A stretch of DNA of 64,000 bases from Pararhizobium sp. A13 (GTDB lineage: Bacteria > Pseudomonadota > Alphaproteobacteria > Rhizobiales > Rhizobiaceae), in assembly GCF_040126305.1 (NCBI RefSeq), contig NZ_CP149511.1, positions 1,178,001-1,242,000 of the forward strand. The letters are read 5' to 3'. Each line of letters begins with the position of its first letter. Within the stretch, counting starts at the first letter, position 1. The notes under the pieces were generated by a model. It ran no database searches. It was not told the DNA's origin and was given only the letters and a program-made list of their open reading frames with translations. Position numbers and translations under genes: made by a program. Of this stretch, positions 61,474 through 64,000 are shown piece after piece.

Positions 61474-63288
61474 TTAGTTTTTGGCGGAGCTGCGATTATC
61501 GATCACGGCGTGAAGCCGCAGGGCCAGTTCGACGGCAAATCGCTTTTCCGGCGTCTCCACATCGATGCCGAACAGTTCCTGGATGCGCGACAGGCGGTAT
61601 CGTAGCGTTGTCACATGCAGGCCCATCGTATCTGCGCAGGCCTGGCTTCGGCACCCTTCCTGCAGATAGGCCGACAGTGTTTCGAGATAGGGTGTGCCGT
61701 TTTCACGATCATGCTCAGCAACGGCACCGACGCTGTCATGGACAAAGCCTCTGATATCGCCGGCATCAGAAGCGGCGACCAACAACGGCAGCGGCCCGAA
61801 ATCCTGCCCCGACAGCGCGCCGGTGCGCCCGAACGAGCGACCGATGCGGATGGTACGACTGCACCGTTCCCAGGCTGCGGGATAGTCGGACAGTCCAGTG
61901 CAGCGATTGCCTGCGACCACGATCGGCTCCTCCTCGAAGGAGCGCCCGAGATCCTCGGCGATGCGGCGCATCACCTTGCCGATTTTTTCCTGCCGCTTGC
62001 TGGCGTCGAAGGGCACGAGACAGACAAGCCCGCCATCGGTGGCAATTACGCTTGCCGGTATCGACGCCTGCTGCAGTATCCGCGCCACGCTGTGCTCGAC
62101 ATCGATCGAGATCCCGCCAAGGCTTTTCGTACGCTCCGGAAAATCGACGACGATCATTTGTTGCGCAGTTCCGAAATTGATTCCGAGACGCTGCGCCCGC
62201 TGCAGCACGTCATTGGCATTGCGCCAGCGCTGCTCCACGACTTCGAAGAAGAGTTCCGTCTGCGTGCGGGTTTCGAACCGGAAGCGGATGAAGCTGCGCA
62301 TCATCTGGACGTTGAGCGCGAATTTGGCGCTATCGAGCATCAGCAAATCGAGATCACTGAATTCGCGCGACGTCGGAAAGACGATCAGTGCACCGACGAG
62401 CTGGGCATCGACATTCAGGGGTTCGATACGCGCCGAAATCGTGAACCGCCGCGTTCCGTCATCGAGAAACAGGCTCACCGTCTCGCTGCTGCCGCGATCG
62501 ATGGCATCACGCGCGGCGCGCATCAATGGCCGGCGAAGGGAAGTCGCTGCTGCCTCCTGCCACGCGGCATCCTCGAACTGACCCAGATTGGGAGAGCGGC
62601 CTGGGATCACCTGGTTGGTGGTGAAATCGATCACAACCAGGGGATTTGGCAGCAGGGCACCGACCATGCTCGACAGTGACGCAACCGAGCCATCGGCCAG
62701 CACGTGCTCCAGCAGCGAGGTATGCGCCTCCAAAGCTCTCTGCAGGCGATTGGAGGAGCGTTTCTCCGCTTCCAGCCGGTGCTGGCGTTCGACGGCAATT
62801 GCACCGAGATGGACGATCATGCCAAGGAAGGCGAGGTCGTCTTCGGAGACATCGGTGATCTGGCGTGCAATCACGCTGAGCACCATCGGCCGCCCTTCGC
62901 TATCGGCACAGTTCATCGGCATGACCAGAACAGTACGGTAGTCGCGCTCGAACGCCTCGCGCCGATACCCCGGAAACTCCTCGGATTCACGCGCATCGCG
63001 GATATAGACCGGCTCGTTGCGCTGCAGAGCAATCAGCGAAGGACTTGTCGCCAGTTCCCACTTGTCCGGCAGCTGGCGCTGGATGAGCGTGGGATCATGC
63101 CGCACGACGACATAGGCATAGCCATGCGCCGCATCGATCGCCATGATTGAGCCAAGTGCCCAATGCGCGTGGCGGCAGGCAGCGATGATGAGGTCGTGCA
63201 GAACAGCCGTGAGATCGCCGCCGCTGTTGATCTGGCTCGCGACGTCCCTCAAAGACAAGATCTGCGATTTCTGATCCACGCTGTGCAC
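61474..63288 (-). CDS. PucR-family transcriptional regulator with GAF domain
   Basis: The 604-residue protein has an N-terminal GAF-like domain (IAACRHAHWALGSIMAIDAA; NCADSEGRPMVLSVIARQIT). A central region follows, and a C-terminal PucR helix-turn-helix (LETLSAYLQEGCRSQACADT then MGLHVTTLRYRLSRIQELFG). PucR-type activators govern purine, amino acid or aromatic catabolism in response to the substrate. It is upstream of the operon and diverges from the DUF1185 gene, so it likely controls both. Confidence 0.9.
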   Translation of the reverse strand: MHSVDQKSQILSLRDVASQINSGGDLTAVLHDLIIAACRHAHWALGSIMAIDAAHGYAYVVVRHDPTLIQRQLPDKWELATSPSLIALQRNEPVYIRDARESEEFPGYRREAFERDYRTVLVMPMNCADSEGRPMVLSVIARQITDVSEDDLAFLGMIVHLGAIAVERQHRLEAEKRSSNRLQRALEAHTSLLEHVLADGSVASLSSMVGALLPNPLVVIDFTTNQVIPGRSPNLGQFEDAAWQEAAATSLRRPLMRAARDAIDRGSSETVSLFLDDGTRRFTISARIEPLNVDAQLVGALIVFPTSREFSDLDLLMLDSAKFALNVQMMRSFIRFRFETRTQTELFFEVVEQRWRNANDVLQRAQRLGINFGTAQQMIVVDFPERTKSLGGISIDVEHSVARILQQASIPASVIATDGGLVCLVPFDASKRQEKIGKVMRRIAEDLGRSFEEEPIVVAGNRCTGLSDYPAAWERCSRTIRIGRSFGRTGALSGQDFGPLPLLVAASDAGDIRGFVHDSVGAVAEHDRENGTPYLETLSAYLQEGCRSQACADTMGLHVTTLRYRLSRIQELFGIDVETPEKRFAVELALRLHAVIDNRSSAKN

Positions 63289-63447
63289 GCACTCCCTTGG
63301 GCAGCATCAAGTCTGCACCGGTTTCTCCCGCTTATTCTACCTCGCCTCCGAGCAGAATGCAGCCATCCTTTCCTCTGACAGACAGGAAGACTTTGAGGTT
63401 CGGTGCTCAGTAATTTCGCAAAAACCAGCAACCGGAAAGATCACGAC

Positions 63448-64000
63448 ATGGATATAGGCGTCAGGAAAATTGCCACGTTCGTTGAGGAGACCTTCATTGA
63501 AGGTGGCAGGGATGCCGAACGGCCGATCACCATGGTCGTCGTGGCGGCAATTCTCCGCAATCCCTGGGCGGGACAGGGTTTCGTCGAAAATCTGAAGCCC
63601 GAGATCCTGCGCGTGGCACCGGTGCTCGGGCAGGAACTGACACGCCGGTTGCTCGCCCTGATGCCGGCCGAAAAAGTCGAGGCCTTTGGCAAGACTGCGG
63701 CCGTCGGCGTCAATGGTGAAATCGAGCACGGGTCGGCCCTGATCCATACGCTGCGCTTCGGAAATGTGTTTCGCGACGCCGTTCACGGCACGTCCTATCT
63801 GGAATTCACCAACACGCGCTCGGCACCCGGCGCGCTCCTGTCCCTGCCGATGACGCACAAGACCAAGCCCGGCAAGCGTTCGCACTTCCTGACCGCAAAT
63901 TTCCAGATCGCCGACGCACCGGGGCCCGATGAGATCGTCATTGCGATCGGCACCTGCGATGGCGGCCGAGCCCATGCTCGCATCGCCGATCGTTTTCAGG
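63448..64000 (+). CDS. Amino acid synthesis (DUF1185) family protein, 3' end outside window
   Basis: The ATG follows CCGGAAAGATCACGAC, and 184 codons are open to the window end. The start MDIGVRKIATFVEETFIEGG and blocks PITMVVVAAILRNPWAGQGF, AVGVNGEIEHGSALIHTLRF and GAPG-type SAPGALLSLPMTHKTKPGKR identify the AA_synth/DUF1185 family, whose reaction is unproven. Divergence from the PucR gene links it to the catabolic cluster. Confidence 0.85.
   Translation, partial: MDIGVRKIATFVEETFIEGGRDAERPITMVVVAAILRNPWAGQGFVENLKPEILRVAPVLGQELTRRLLALMPAEKVEAFGKTAAVGVNGEIEHGSALIHTLRFGNVFRDAVHGTSYLEFTNTRSAPGALLSLPMTHKTKPGKRSHFLTANFQIADAPGPDEIVIAIGTCDGGRAHARIADRFQ

Noticed and set aside
61615..62679. 354-codon plus-strand frame
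   Set aside because: It is antisense to the PucR regulator; no motif supports it.

Overview
The window looks like an accessory, probably plasmid-borne, segment of a Rhizobiales alphaproteobacterium (Rhizobium, Agrobacterium or Ensifer type). The support is GC-rich coding sequence, K-antigen-type capsule genes, an Atu4866-family protein, a complete MPF-T (VirB/VirD4) type IV secretion system, and several IS remnants and decayed genes. No rRNA, tRNA or CRISPR array was seen, and no replication genes or relaxase lie in the window. All family names come from reading the protein sequences; no database search was run.

Region 1 (1-13.4 kb) is a surface polysaccharide locus. It has three paralogous polysaccharide pyruvyl transferase-like proteins, a Wza/KpsD-type outer-membrane export lipoprotein, a KpsE-type inner-membrane protein, a KpsM-type ABC permease without its ATPase, a Tat-exported beta-helix protein with a hexanucleotide repeat in its leader, a glycosyltransferase, a GSCFA-domain protein and a KpsF/KdsD arabinose-5-phosphate isomerase. 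Together these suggest an ABC-exported, possibly Kdo-containing and pyruvylated capsule.

Region 2 (13.6-29.1 kb) is a mosaic. It holds a complete IS701-family insertion with a CTAG target duplication, two decayed IS5-family copies, and a LysR / polar amino acid ABC transporter / CapA-like group that also lacks an ATPase. Next come an XRE pair with a controller-type operator, an unrecognised protein translationally coupled to an MFS transporter, an AraC regulator, and a methyltransferase overlapping a broken PLP-enzyme fragment.

Region 3 (29.1-45.2 kb) is the secretion island. A plus-strand operon encodes VirB1, B2, B3, B4, a second transglycosylase, B5, B7-like, B6, B8, B9, B10, B11 and VirD4. 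A divergent operon encodes three secreted SNase-like proteins that share a four-cysteine pattern, a cysteine-rich secreted protein and an XRE regulator. The two operons share a promoter region with a 21-bp dyad. This divergent accessory operon is the best candidate here for something undescribed.

Region 4 (45.2-53.6 kb) has a stand-alone CobT-type VWA protein and a DUF2750 protein. A decay zone follows, with a copper-storage protein relic, a frameshifted RlpA, an Lrp/AsnC relic and a nucleotidyltransferase relic. A ROK regulator diverges from a GH16 glycanase, and a LysR regulator diverges from a two-gene secreted NTF2-like/Atu4866 operon.

Region 5 (53.6-64 kb) is a coherent catabolic island. 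A PucR regulator, flavin reductase, aldehyde dehydrogenase, LLM flavin monooxygenase, alpha/beta hydrolase and carboxymuconolactone decarboxylase-like protein are followed by a complete polar amino acid ABC importer, all on the minus strand. An amino-acid-synthesis (DUF1185) family gene diverges from the regulator and runs off the end.
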